Source: a virus
Length of the DNA stretch: 64,000 nucleotides
Virus record (IMG/VR): IMGVR_UViG_3300035664_000006
Span: 31,884-95,883 of that record
Strand: one strand, 5' to 3'
The position numbers and the translations under genes were made by a program. Below, piece by piece: positions 48,617 to 56,973 of this stretch. Under the pieces are notes generated by a model. That model had not been told where the DNA came from. It saw only the letters and a program-made list of their open reading frames with translations, and made no database searches. The stretch's first letter is position 1. Each line of letters starts with the position of its first letter.

Positions 48617-48659
48617 AATAAATAAAGGCGTAGTTCGCGGAATGGGGATTCCCAACTAC
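48617..48659 (+). promoter_or_regulatory. Endonuclease leader (copy 4)
   Basis: AATAAATA at 48617-48624 and a hairpin at 48630-48659 (GTAGTT/AACTAC, GGAAT/ATTCC). Its ribosome site differs from the other copies (CGGAGGACATCAGC). Confidence 0.68.
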
Positions 48660-48684
48660 ACTAATGTCAACGGAGGACATCAGC

Positions 48685-49428
48685 ATGAGTATTTATGATA
48701 ATACCATCACACCAACTTATCTTTATATTAAACAACATTCAATTACTGGCTTAAAATATTTTGGTAAAACTACAAATTCAAACCCATTAAAATACTTAGG
48801 ATCTGGAACATATTGGAAAAAACATATCAGAAAACATGGTGAAGAATATGTAGAAACCATCTGGATGTCAGAACCATATACTAATAAAGAAATATTAACT
48901 GAAGTTGCATTAAAATTCTCAATTGAAAATAATATTGTAGAATCTAACGAATGGGCTAATTTAATATTAGAAAATGGATTAGATGGTGGAACTCACGGGG
49001 CTATAGTGTCATCGGAAACTAGAAATAAAATTTCTGCATCAAATAGTCGTAGACGATTATCTGATGCAACCAAGCAAAAGATTAAAAATTCTAAACTAAA
49101 TATTTCAGATGAAACACGAGCAAAGATCGGTGCTGCCAGTAAAAATAGAATAGCAAGTGCTGAAACAAGAAAAAAGCTTTCAATTACTAGCACGGGGAGA
49201 ATGCATACTGATGAAACAAAAGAAAAAATAAGACAGATTAATTTAGGAAGAAAGCATACCGCTGAGACTATTCATAAGTTAAAAAACAGAGTAGTTACAA
49301 CTGAAACAAAGCAAAAAATGTCATTGATCCGAAAAAACCATCCGATTGTTAAATGTCCGCACTGTGATGTATCTGGAAAGGGTGGAAATATGACACGATA
49401 TCATTTTAATAATTGTAAAAATAAATAG
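48685..49428 (+). CDS. GIY-YIG/NUMOD3 homing endonuclease in the ALA synthase locus
   Basis: 247 residues from the ATG at 48685, preceded by GGAGG. N-terminal TYLYIKQHSITGLKYFGKTT is GIY-YIG-like. From ~100, NUMOD3-like repeats (SSETRNKISASNSRRRLSDA; SDETRAKIGAASKNR; TDETKEKIRQINLGRKHTAE). C-terminal zinc-finger tail CPHCDVSGKGG...RYHFNNCK. It lies between the functional ALA synthase stop and a displaced ALA synthase 3' end, so it homed into this gene. Confidence 0.85.
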   Translation: MSIYDNTITPTYLYIKQHSITGLKYFGKTTNSNPLKYLGSGTYWKKHIRKHGEEYVETIWMSEPYTNKEILTEVALKFSIENNIVESNEWANLILENGLDGGTHGAIVSSETRNKISASNSRRRLSDATKQKIKNSKLNISDETRAKIGAASKNRIASAETRKKLSITSTGRMHTDETKEKIRQINLGRKHTAETIHKLKNRVVTTETKQKMSLIRKNHPIVKCPHCDVSGKGGNMTRYHFNNCKNK

Positions 49429-49555
49429 TTTCCCAACAGTTGAGGTAGGAGCAGAACGATTAAGATTTGCTCCTACACCATTGCATGATGATGGTATGAT
49501 TGAAGATTTGATTAATGCATTAAAAACAATTATTGTACCGCATTCTGTTGTTTAG
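49429..49555 (+). pseudogene. Displaced 3' end of ALA synthase
   Basis: Immediately after the endonuclease stop the plus strand reads [20 protein letters not shown] in frame, then GMIEDLINALKTII..., stopping at TAG 49553-49555. It matches the C-terminus of the intact enzyme ([17 protein letters not shown]) but differs in many codons. It has no start. It is the old 3' end cut off by the insertion. Confidence 0.85.
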
Positions 49556-49763
49556 TTAATTGTTCAATTTTCTGTTGAAGTTGTTGTATTTCATCATCTT
49601 GACGATGATCATCTGCTTCAGCATGTTGTAATGATCTAGCAAACAAAAGTAACAGTGCTTCAATTTCATCTTCGGTGTCCGAGTAATGAGATTTTGCAAA
49701 TTTTTTAAGTTTATCAAGTAATAACGATGATTCATTAAGCTGTGTAATTTCATGCATTTTCAT
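49530..49763 (-). CDS. Coiled-coil protein, 77 aa
   Basis: From the ATG at 49763 (GAGGGAA upstream): MKMHEITQLNESSLLLDKL; acidic helix then a coiled coil EIQQLQQKIEQLTKQQNA. Its 3' end runs antisense over the displaced ALA synthase end. Probably a small virion- or scaffold-type protein; function unknown. Confidence 0.55.
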   Translation of the reverse strand: MKMHEITQLNESSLLLDKLKKFAKSHYSDTEDEIEALLLLFARSLQHAEADDHRQDDEIQQLQQKIEQLTKQQNAVQ

Positions 49764-49839
49764 AAATAATTCCCTCAAGACCGCATCCAAATTTTGCTAA
49801 TACGTAATAAATGTAGTATAATATTTTCATAGTAATATT

Positions 49840-49882
49840 TATAAATAATTATGTAGATCGCGGAATTGGCGTTCCCATCTAC
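49840..49882 (+). promoter_or_regulatory. Endonuclease leader (copy 5), compensatory change
   Basis: A perfect TATAAATA at 49840-49847 and a hairpin at 49853-49882. Here the stem is GTAGAT/ATCTAC instead of GTAGTT/AACTAC, a paired change that supports the structure. Confidence 0.75.
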
Positions 49883-49907
49883 TTTAATACTGTAAAGGAG
49901 TATCAAC

Positions 49908-50837
49908 ATGGATATTTATTCCATTTATAAAATTACAAATACAAATAATGAGAAAGTTTATATAGGTTTTACAAATAATTTTGAAAGAAGAATTGTAGAA
50001 CATGCTAGAAACTCAAGAAAAATAAATTCGCATTTATACTACGCTATTAAAAAATATGGGATAGATACATTCACATTTGAAATAATCTATCAATCTTTAG
50101 ATGGAGCCCATTCAAAAAATGTAATGGAGTCTTATTTTATTAATTTATATGATAGTTATCATTCTGGATACAATATGACACTTGGTGGTGATGGTACACT
50201 CGGACGATTGTGGACAGATGAACAAAAACATAAGGCAAGTATACGAAATAAAGGGCAACTATCTAACAATAAAGGTAAATCATATATTGAGCTGTATGGG
50301 GAAGAAAAAGCACTCGAAAAAATCAATAAATTAAAAAATACATGGCTTTATAAAAAATCATTAAAACCAGTTATTCAAAAAATATCTAGATTCGGTCGAA
50401 GTTACAATGAAATATTTGGTGAGGAAAAAGCTAAAGAAATATCTGAGAAAAAACGTATAAAAATGTTAGGTGATAAAAATCCTAGATATGGAAAACCTGG
50501 TACTTTTACTGGTAGGAAGCATTCCGTTGAAACTATTGCTAAAATAAAAGGAAAAACATTTGAAGAACGCTTCGGGGAAGAAAAAGCAATCATAATCAAA
50601 GAGAAATTAAGTCTCGCCAATTTGGGTGAAAATAATCCAATGTATGGGAAGGTTGGCGCGATGAAAGGAAAACATCATTCTACTGATACGAAAATCAAAA
50701 TGAAAATAGCTCATCAAAATAGAGAAAAACCTACTTATCTACAAGAACTAAAAACGTGTCCACACTGTCAAAAAACCAGCACGATTGGTAATGCAACCCG
50801 CTGGCATTTTGACAATTGTAAATTTAAAACTAATTAG
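49908..50837 (+). CDS. GIY-YIG homing endonuclease with zinc-finger tail
   Basis: 309 residues. GIY-YIG core at 1-90: YSIYKITNTNNEKVYIGFT, Arg in FERRIVEH and Glu in NVMESYFINLY. It is clearly related to the 2117 protein. The middle has repeats of the YxExFGEEKAxEI type (SYNEIFGEEKAKEISEKKR; EERFGEEKAIIIKEKL). The C-terminal CPHCQKTST...RWHFDNCK tail is shared. It overlaps the convergent nuclease stop by 4 nt. Confidence 0.85.
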   Translation: MDIYSIYKITNTNNEKVYIGFTNNFERRIVEHARNSRKINSHLYYAIKKYGIDTFTFEIIYQSLDGAHSKNVMESYFINLYDSYHSGYNMTLGGDGTLGRLWTDEQKHKASIRNKGQLSNNKGKSYIELYGEEKALEKINKLKNTWLYKKSLKPVIQKISRFGRSYNEIFGEEKAKEISEKKRIKMLGDKNPRYGKPGTFTGRKHSVETIAKIKGKTFEERFGEEKAIIIKEKLSLANLGENNPMYGKVGAMKGKHHSTDTKIKMKIAHQNREKPTYLQELKTCPHCQKTSTIGNATRWHFDNCKFKTN

Positions 50838-51646
50838 TTTTTACCTTTGCATTCCGTTTGTTTCGATTTAGTTAATGCACCAAAATCAACCGGCCATAAT
50901 TGGTCAAGTGGTAATTCCGATGCATTAGCAGGGTATGCAAATGTAATGCCAGTCAGTTGTTGTATTTGTGTAATTGGTGCTCTAACTTTTGTTAAATCAT
51001 TTCCTAATCCTGCTTGATGCGGGAAAATGAAACCAGCTACTTCATTAGTAGTTGTATCTATTGCAATTTTATAAAACGCATGCGGTACAACTACTTTGTT
51101 AGGTCCAATAGTTTTATCTGATTGGTTATAAATTGGCCCTGCATAAATTACATATGGATGATTTCTTTGAACAACCCATCCGCGAACGCTTGTTTCAAGT
51201 AATTTATAAATTCCTCTATTTAAGTTTGGGAGCTGGGCTGCCATATTTGTCAATAAAAAGCTTTCCTTCTCCAATTGATCGAATCTTGATTGGTCAGCAT
51301 TTGGTACAATATGCCCAATATCATATCCAGAACCCTTGAAATCCACCAGTTCTGCTCTACTGCCTTTTGGTAAACTTTGATCAGGTGCGAATCCATTAGA
51401 ACGTGGTACACATCCTAATGCATATTCAGGATAAAGTGTATAAGAAACCCACACTGGCAATTTAGCAGTTGTATCATTTAATGTAACATAACCGGCACGA
51501 CAAATTGCTACACCTTGTTTAGCAGTTTGTGGAAAGCCATATGGTGATTGAACTTGACATTTTTCAATTGGGTAAGGTGCATATTGTTCCCAAGCATGTA
51601 CAGGAACTGTAAAAAATGCAGTGATTAAAAATAAAATATATTTCAT
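50834..51646 (-). CDS. Secreted DNA/RNA non-specific endonuclease (NUC1 type)
   Basis: 270 residues with a signal peptide (1-18, ends VHA). The beta-beta-alpha metal motif SGYDIGHIVPNADQSRF is the DRGH-type active site (general-base His), and NMAAQLPNLNRGIYKLLE the metal-binding Asn region. The signal peptide implies export to the periplasm or outside, where it could degrade competing or released DNA. Full length. Confidence 0.88.
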   Translation of the reverse strand: MKYILFLITAFFTVPVHAWEQYAPYPIEKCQVQSPYGFPQTAKQGVAICRAGYVTLNDTTAKLPVWVSYTLYPEYALGCVPRSNGFAPDQSLPKGSRAELVDFKGSGYDIGHIVPNADQSRFDQLEKESFLLTNMAAQLPNLNRGIYKLLETSVRGWVVQRNHPYVIYAGPIYNQSDKTIGPNKVVVPHAFYKIAIDTTTNEVAGFIFPHQAGLGNDLTKVRAPITQIQQLTGITFAYPANASELPLDQLWPVDFGALTKSKQTECKGKN

Positions 51647-51679
51647 AGTAGTCCTTTAATTAAGTACTACTATTTAACT

Positions 51680-52090
51680 TTATTTAAACCAGCCCATCTT
51701 TTTTCCTAATGTATCACGTCTGTAATATTCTTGTAAACTACCTGGAAATCGCCAAGCCCAAATAGCAACTAGTAGCATAAAGCCACCTGACCAGCAAGTA
51801 GCTTTGATGTTATAAGTAGTAAACCATAGAATAGCTAACGAACTAGCCATAACTAGTAACATCATATATTTCATTTTAGTTGGAAATATTTTGTTATCAA
51901 TCCAATTAGTTAAGAATGGTCCAAAATGTTTATGATTATATAACCATTTATTCATTACAGGACTACCTTTACTAAAACAAATAGCAGCTCCTACGAGAAA
52001 CGGGCTGAATGGCAACCCAGGTAATATAATACCCAGGTATGTAATTCCTAACAATATAAATCCAGCTATTTTCCATAACCAATTTTTCAT
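51680..52090 (-). CDS. DUF454 (YbaN-like) membrane protein
   Basis: 136 residues from the ATG at 52090 (GGAAT upstream). Two or three membrane segments and the family motif ITYLGIILPGLPFSPFLV, then CFSKGSPVMNKWLYNHKHFG. The function of the family is unknown. It overlaps the HNH gene by 4 nt. Rare in phages and probably of bacterial origin. Confidence 0.78.
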   Translation of the reverse strand: MKNWLWKIAGFILLGITYLGIILPGLPFSPFLVGAAICFSKGSPVMNKWLYNHKHFGPFLTNWIDNKIFPTKMKYMMLLVMASSLAILWFTTYNIKATCWSGGFMLLVAIWAWRFPGSLQEYYRRDTLGKKMGWFK

Positions 52091-52599
52091 ACGATAAATT
52101 CCAACCATTCCTTATGTTTAACATTGAACTCAAATTTTTTACGTTTATTAACTAATTCGAAATAATCTGGTTTATATGGTTTAATGCGCGGTTTGTACCC
52201 ATGTTGTTTATCGCCTTTAGCGGAATTACATGGACCACATGCAATAACGGTATTATCCCAAGAAGTTTTACCACCTTTAGACGATGGAACAACGTGATCT
52301 AATGTCGCGGTATTTTTAGTTAGTTTAGACCCACAATATTGACATTCTCCATTATCACGGATGAAAATACTAGAGCGACTAAATCTGACCGTTGCTTTTG
52401 GTTTCATATATTCGCGTAGAATTAAAACTGATGGAACATTAGTTTCCCAGTTTGCGGAGCGGATAGTCCAATTATTGTGCCATAATACTACATCGGCTTT
52501 TTCAAGCACAATGTATTTTATAGCATCTTGCCAATTTATAGTGCTAAGTGGTAAAACACTTACTGGCATTCCTGATGCGTTCAGCAGTAAGCAGTCCAT
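52087..52599 (-). CDS. HNH endonuclease, McrA-like
   Basis: 170 residues. An N-terminal domain (LLLNASGMPVSVLPLSTINW) common to bacterial and T4-like phage HNH proteins precedes the HNH core CQYCGSKLTK, LDHVVPSSKGGKTSWDN and CGPCNSAKGD with two zinc-binding CxxC. Unlike the mobile ones it has no leader module or NUMOD repeats and sits under a consensus promoter. It may be a host-DNA nuclease. Confidence 0.82.
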   Translation of the reverse strand: MDCLLLNASGMPVSVLPLSTINWQDAIKYIVLEKADVVLWHNNWTIRSANWETNVPSVLILREYMKPKATVRFSRSSIFIRDNGECQYCGSKLTKNTATLDHVVPSSKGGKTSWDNTVIACGPCNSAKGDKQHGYKPRIKPYKPDYFELVNKRKKFEFNVKHKEWLEFIV

Positions 52600-52624
52600 A
52601 ATAATTTCTCTCTGTTAAATGTGT

Positions 52625-52653
52625 ATTATATCACAATAAAGTGATTATGCCAA
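52625..52653 (-). promoter_or_regulatory. Sigma-70 promoter
   Basis: TTGGCA (52653-52648), a 17-nt spacer and TATAAT (52630-52625), upstream of the HNH gene. Confidence 0.68.
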
Positions 52654-53193
52654 GATACTTTGTGCAAACTCCATACCAGATTTATCTAGTGCATTTGCCC
52701 ATTGTTCTTTATTATCGGTGTCAAACACTAATTCTGGATCACTTGAAGCAATGCACCAGCTATTTTCGTGTTTATACGGTGATATTCCGTTTATTTCATT
52801 CATTAATTGATGTTCAGCCCATCCACACATACCGGCAATCATCCTCCATTCTTTTGGAGTATCGCCTCTTGATAATCTGGTAAGCATATCTTCTGATGAG
52901 CTTAATGAAAATTGATTATTGATTCGTAAGGTGTTACTAGTACGCCATTCATTAGAATGGATTATACTAAGACTTTTTGGACTTATTGGACCACCAATAT
53001 AAACGAATCCAGGTAGGTCAATTTCTAATCCCAATCGTTCGCCCAGTTCATTTACGGTCACTGGGCTACGTTTATTGATTATCAAACCTATACTACCGTC
53101 TCTATGGTGTTCAGTTACCATTATAACTGTTTTATACCATAAATTGCCTTTTACTGATGGTGGTGCGATTAATAGTTTTCCGATTAAATTCAT
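52645..53193 (-). CDS. YqgE/AlgH family protein
   Basis: 182 residues. GKLLIAPPSVKGNLWYKTVI, HHRDGSIGLIINKRSPVTV, YIGGPISPKSLSIIHS and RMIAGMCGWAEHQLMNE follow the AlgH/YqgE pattern (usual length ~185). AlgH is a bacterial protein of uncertain function. Its presence in a phage suggests host origin. Confidence 0.88.
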   Translation of the reverse strand: MNLIGKLLIAPPSVKGNLWYKTVIMVTEHHRDGSIGLIINKRSPVTVNELGERLGLEIDLPGFVYIGGPISPKSLSIIHSNEWRTSNTLRINNQFSLSSSEDMLTRLSRGDTPKEWRMIAGMCGWAEHQLMNEINGISPYKHENSWCIASSDPELVFDTDNKEQWANALDKSGMEFAQSILA

Positions 53194-53205
53194 ATAGTTA
53201 TTTAA

Positions 53206-54006
53206 CTATACAAATCTTGATACAGAATTTTTTACGTCGGCAATAGTAATTGTTCCGTCGTTATTTCTATCTAATCCTTTATTTTGATCGTATACTGCAT
53301 GTCCACTTGAACTAATAACATGATTATCATCCTTGCCTAATGCTGCTGGGTAAAATACTGCAATATATAAATCACCAACCCCCATTCCTGGTTTAATTCC
53401 AATCATTTTAAAATATTTGTAAACATAATCAAGTTGTTCAACTGCGGTCATTCTATGCAAATCTTCAACTGATGTGCCCAATCTTCTAGCAGTACTTGGC
53501 ATAAATTGAATAAGCCCAGTTGCACCGGATGATTTATTAACTGCTTGTGGATTTACACCTGATTCTTGCTTCATAATTGCAATTAAATCATTAGATTTTA
53601 CCCCTAACTCAGACGAGACTTTTTCAAGTTTCCTATTGAAATCTGGATCTTGAATAATACTAACATCAACATCAACTGATTGCCCACTATCTTTAATATC
53701 AGCTTCAGTACTCTTAGTTAATCTACCCGCAATTTCTGGATTCTCTGCCAATGCAGAATTTAACCCAGTAATGAGTTGTTCATCTGGTTTTCCGGTAGTT
53801 GGTAATCCTAAAGCACCTTGTGCTTTAGCAACAGCAGATTTAGTATATTTCCCTAAAATCCCATCAACCCCTGGTGGTCCAACATCATAACCGAATGCTA
53901 CTAATACTTTTTGTAAATCAGCAACATCAGGGGAGATCATTCTTGTTGGAAGCGATAATGTAAATCCTTCTGCTTCTTTTAAAATTTTAAATTCATAAAA
54001 TCTCAT
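53206..54006 (-). CDS. Lytic transglycosylase with peptidoglycan-binding domain
   Basis: 266 residues. Starts MRFYEFKILKEAE. PG_binding_1 domain at ~25-85 (VADLQKVLVAFGYDVGPPG, DGILGKYTKSAVAKAQ). SLT-type transglycosylase at ~130-230 with catalytic Glu in IMKQESGVNPQAVNKSSGA and GLIQFMPSTARRLG. The end has an EF-hand/dockerin-like loop (DRNNDGTITIADVKN). No signal peptide, so a virion-associated or holin-released enzyme is more likely than a secreted one. Confidence 0.85.
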   Translation of the reverse strand: MRFYEFKILKEAEGFTLSLPTRMISPDVADLQKVLVAFGYDVGPPGVDGILGKYTKSAVAKAQGALGLPTTGKPDEQLITGLNSALAENPEIAGRLTKSTEADIKDSGQSVDVDVSIIQDPDFNRKLEKVSSELGVKSNDLIAIMKQESGVNPQAVNKSSGATGLIQFMPSTARRLGTSVEDLHRMTAVEQLDYVYKYFKMIGIKPGMGVGDLYIAVFYPAALGKDDNHVISSSGHAVYDQNKGLDRNNDGTITIADVKNSVSRFV

Positions 54007-54359
54007 TAGTTACCTTTCCACTTTGGTAATGGCCCACCATAATCACTAGCTTTGACTAATTTACCTTTAATACTTTTTGGTTTTGATTCGCCACCGGTTT
54101 TGAATTTACGATTGGTATCGCGTTTTCTCAATCCTTGTGCTTTACAAGATGAAAGCTGGCTAGCACCTAGTTCTTTATCGGTTTTTTTAGATAAACACAA
54201 TTTTCTGGATGCTTTTCCTGCTTCGTCTAATTCAATTTCTTCATCAACCTTGTAAGGTGCTACTGGTTTGTGTCCACGTGGATCGCGGCTACCCTCTCTT
54301 ACTTTTCTTTTTGGTTCTACACCAATTTTTTCTTCTGATAAAATTTCACTTATACGCAT
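54006..54359 (-). CDS. Basic phage protein, 117 aa (DUF6321-like relative)
   Basis: Starts MRISEILSEEKIGVEPKRKV and is basic and Ser/Lys-rich. Its C-terminus KASDYGGPLPKWKGN and middle LCLSKKTDKELGASQLSSCKA recur in such short phage proteins. It overlaps the transglycosylase start by 1 nt. Function unknown. Confidence 0.58.
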   Translation of the reverse strand: MRISEILSEEKIGVEPKRKVREGSRDPRGHKPVAPYKVDEEIELDEAGKASRKLCLSKKTDKELGASQLSSCKAQGLRKRDTNRKFKTGGESKPKSIKGKLVKASDYGGPLPKWKGN

Positions 54360-54380
54360 GATTAAATCCTTAATATCATG

Positions 54381-54388
54381 TATTTATT
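54381..54388 (-). promoter_or_regulatory. T4-type late promoter variant
   Basis: AATAAATA, 21 nt upstream of the 54359 start, with AAGGA between; it overlaps the epimerase stop. Confidence 0.5.
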
Positions 54389-55199
54389 ATATTCCTCGAT
54401 CAATCCAATCATATACCGATGCCCATTTTCTTCTACCAATCGTAGATTTCAACAAAGTTAAATCGGCCTTCGTATTATACTGTTCTGTATTTTTAGGTTC
54501 AACTAGTTCTAATGGGACATCTTCTTGGAATGCGATTTCTTCGGCAATGTCCAAATATGAGTGTGATAATCCAGTCCCAACATTCCAAATACCAGACCCA
54601 TTCACTTGTTTAATAAAATCAATATGTAATTTACATACATCACCTACCCATACCCAATCACGTTTAATACGATGTGCATTGCCCCAGACGGTTATTTTAC
54701 CCTCTGTTTTAGCTTGTTCTCTCCATCTACAAATAATATCAGTATGTGCCCCCTTTGTATGCATATATCGCCCGTATACATTAAAATATCTGAATCCTTG
54801 GACATAAATATTTTGTTGTTGTTGAAACACCCATCTATCAAATAGGTATTTTGACCAAGCATATGCAGTATGTGGATGACATGGAGCAAACTCTGAAAAA
54901 TCATTAGAGTTGCCATATACTGCACACGTACTTGCATATTGCATATGTACTTTATTCAAGTTACATTCATTAAACAACCATTGACTAAATTCATAGTTTT
55001 TATATATTATTGTATCAACATCGGTGTCACTTGTATCAGTGACTGCGCCTAAATGTATCACCCATTTATAATTTTTAACATCTGGGAAATTGTTTGGGTC
55101 CCACGTCCATGTATCAATTTCCCAGAATTCTTCTTGATTTAACCAGTCTAACATATTACGACCAATGAAACCTGTTGAACCGGTTACTAATATTCTCAT
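54387..55199 (-). CDS. NAD-dependent sugar epimerase (HldD-like)
   Basis: 270 residues. Rossmann motif ILVTGSTGFIGRNMLDWL, then VIHLGAVTDTSDTD, the catalytic Ser/Thr, YASTCAVYG, and the YxxxK as AYAWSKYLFD. YFNVYGRYMHTKGAH resembles ADP-heptose epimerases, which run ~310 residues; this one is shorter. It may alter host surface sugars or make a sugar nucleotide for fibres. It starts just before the methyltransferase-like gene ends. Confidence 0.85.
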   Translation of the reverse strand: MRILVTGSTGFIGRNMLDWLNQEEFWEIDTWTWDPNNFPDVKNYKWVIHLGAVTDTSDTDVDTIIYKNYEFSQWLFNECNLNKVHMQYASTCAVYGNSNDFSEFAPCHPHTAYAWSKYLFDRWVFQQQQNIYVQGFRYFNVYGRYMHTKGAHTDIICRWREQAKTEGKITVWGNAHRIKRDWVWVGDVCKLHIDFIKQVNGSGIWNVGTGLSHSYLDIAEEIAFQEDVPLELVEPKNTEQYNTKADLTLLKSTIGRRKWASVYDWIDRGI

Positions 55200-55205
55200 A
55201 AATAC

Positions 55206-55886
55206 CTATGTAGTTTTATCATTAAAATCAAATAATGGTGTGTCCAATGGTTCTGATTTTTTAGGTTTTGGTTCTTTTTTAGGTTTTGGTTCTTTTTTAG
55301 GTTTTGGTTCTTTTTTAGGTTTTGGTTCTTTTTTAGGTTTTGGTTCTTTTTTAGGTTTTGGTTCTTTTTTAGGTTTTGTCTCAGGAATTGGATCTGGATC
55401 AATAACTTGTTCATAGAATTTATAATTGTATTTTACACCATTTGCACAAACTATATTTGTTATAGTACTATTTACTTCGAATATAGCTGTTACAGCTTCA
55501 TGTTTCCAATCGGCAGGTATATCATCATCCATTAGTATTTTTATATCGTCTTTTGATACAAGATATAATCGTTTAATACATTCAATACAATTATCTAGCA
55601 TTATATCAACACCAAAAATTGTAGACAGTGCGATATCATGACTTATACCATTTTTCATTTTAAGAATTAAGGCAGCAACCAAAAATTGCCCATCACCACA
55701 GGTTGGATCGATAAATGTTTTAGTATCATCTGTAAACAGTTCTACTGGGAATTTGTTTAAGATTTCTTCTACCAAGTCCGATGGTGTAAAGATTTCACCA
55801 GTTTGTTTGGTTCGTTCGTCATCCCTATCCACTCCTGACATATGTTCACGGGAATGGTACTCTTCTATTAATTTATTTAATATCAT
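55206..55886 (-). CDS. Methyltransferase-like protein with KPKKEP repeat tail
   Basis: 226 residues. RTKQTGEIFTPSDLVEEIL and the SAM motif FIDPTCGDGQFLVAALI start a class I N6-methyltransferase fold (~25-110), but no NPPY motif follows. The last third carries the hexapeptide KPKKEP six times plus a partial copy, a flexible, highly charged tail. It overlaps the full methyltransferase gene by 14 nt, so it may act as its partner. Confidence 0.72.
   Translation of the reverse strand: MILNKLIEEYHSREHMSGVDRDDERTKQTGEIFTPSDLVEEILNKFPVELFTDDTKTFIDPTCGDGQFLVAALILKMKNGISHDIALSTIFGVDIMLDNCIECIKRLYLVSKDDIKILMDDDIPADWKHEAVTAIFEVNSTITNIVCANGVKYNYKFYEQVIDPDPIPETKPKKEPKPKKEPKPKKEPKPKKEPKPKKEPKPKKEPKPKKSEPLDTPLFDFNDKTT
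55259..55378. repeat. 18-bp tandem repeat in the methyltransferase-like gene
   Basis: Six full copies of an 18-bp unit (plus strand AGGTTTTGGTTCTTTTTT) and one partial copy, encoding KPKKEP. Copies are identical, so the number can change easily; the frame is kept. Confidence 0.92.
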
Positions 55887-56973
55887 TATATGAAATATTT
55901 TTAACCATTTGAATATTTAACCATCCACTAAATCTACATGCGGTATTTAACAGTGATTTAATGCTAATAAGTCTTTCCCTAATTGCATTCGCACCCTCTA
56001 TTGTAGATGGGTATATATATAGAAATAACCCCGCATTTTCATGTCCCCCAGTAGGTTTAGTGTCACCATCAAGAATTTGAATACTTTCAACCGTTATTTT
56101 TCTAGTCATTGGTATACATACTCTTAATTTAGGTGTATTACGTTGATCAACAATGAATGCACCTAAATTATTAGTGAAATCAATTTCATGACTGAACTCA
56201 TCAGTGTTTACCTTATTGTGTAAAAACCCCAATGAAGTATCAATGTTATTAGAAAACACCAATCCGTCGTTTTTAGATTTATCAACTATTACGTACCCAA
56301 AAGAAGAACCAACAGTTGGAAAGTATTGTTTTACCGAATCAATATTAGCATATGACGAATATTGATTAAACACATTCCATAACTTGTTTTCTTTATTAGG
56401 CCCAATACGATAAATCCCTACTAAATCTCTACTAGGACTAATCCATGTAGTGGGAGTAATCAATCCAATCACACCGTCATCTTTTGATAGATCCTTGATT
56501 GCTACTGACCAGAACTTAGACCATAGATTACTTGCTTTATCCTTTCTTTTACCATCCTTAGTTATTTCTTGAAATGGTGGGTTACCCGCTATTGCGTCAA
56601 ATTTCATAATTATATCATCCTTGATATTTTGAAGTCTTTGTCTAAACTCAATACTGTAATAGGTTAGTGAGCTTATATTTTTACCTGAGAACATCGCTAT
56701 AAAATCAGTCGAATCCAGGACTTCATATGTTCCGACTAATTTGTGTGTCTTTTTAGCATTATTCATTGCCATTGAAGTTTCAAAGAACCCAAATGTAGTA
56801 GCACGAATTTCATCATCTGACAATCCCGCTGCTCTTTTTTGCTCTTCAACTACACTTACAAATTGCCCAGTTCCGGCAACTGGGTCTAAAAAATTTCCAT
56901 GAATATGATGTCCATTAAAGCCTTTTAAAATTTCCATAACAAGAGCTTCATATTGTGTTTTATTGCGTACCAT
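55873..56973 (-). CDS. N6-adenine DNA methyltransferase (Eco57I-like)
   Basis: 366 residues. SAM motif FLDPVAGTGQFVSVVEEQ (~28-45) and catalytic NPPF in DAIAGNPPFQEITKDGK (~135). VIGLITPTTWISPSRDLVGI follows as in Eco57I-type enzymes. It belongs with the 55206 protein and the downstream-encoded helicase as a restriction-like module. Confidence 0.86.
   Translation of the reverse strand: MVRNKTQYEALVMEILKGFNGHHIHGNFLDPVAGTGQFVSVVEEQKRAAGLSDDEIRATTFGFFETSMAMNNAKKTHKLVGTYEVLDSTDFIAMFSGKNISSLTYYSIEFRQRLQNIKDDIIMKFDAIAGNPPFQEITKDGKRKDKASNLWSKFWSVAIKDLSKDDGVIGLITPTTWISPSRDLVGIYRIGPNKENKLWNVFNQYSSYANIDSVKQYFPTVGSSFGYVIVDKSKNDGLVFSNNIDTSLGFLHNKVNTDEFSHEIDFTNNLGAFIVDQRNTPKLRVCIPMTRKITVESIQILDGDTKPTGGHENAGLFLYIYPSTIEGANAIRERLISIKSLLNTACRFSGWLNIQMVKNISYNDIK

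Noticed and set aside
55165-55416. Plus-strand frame with repeated GFGSFL
   Set aside because: It is the antisense reading of the 18-bp KPKKEP repeat.
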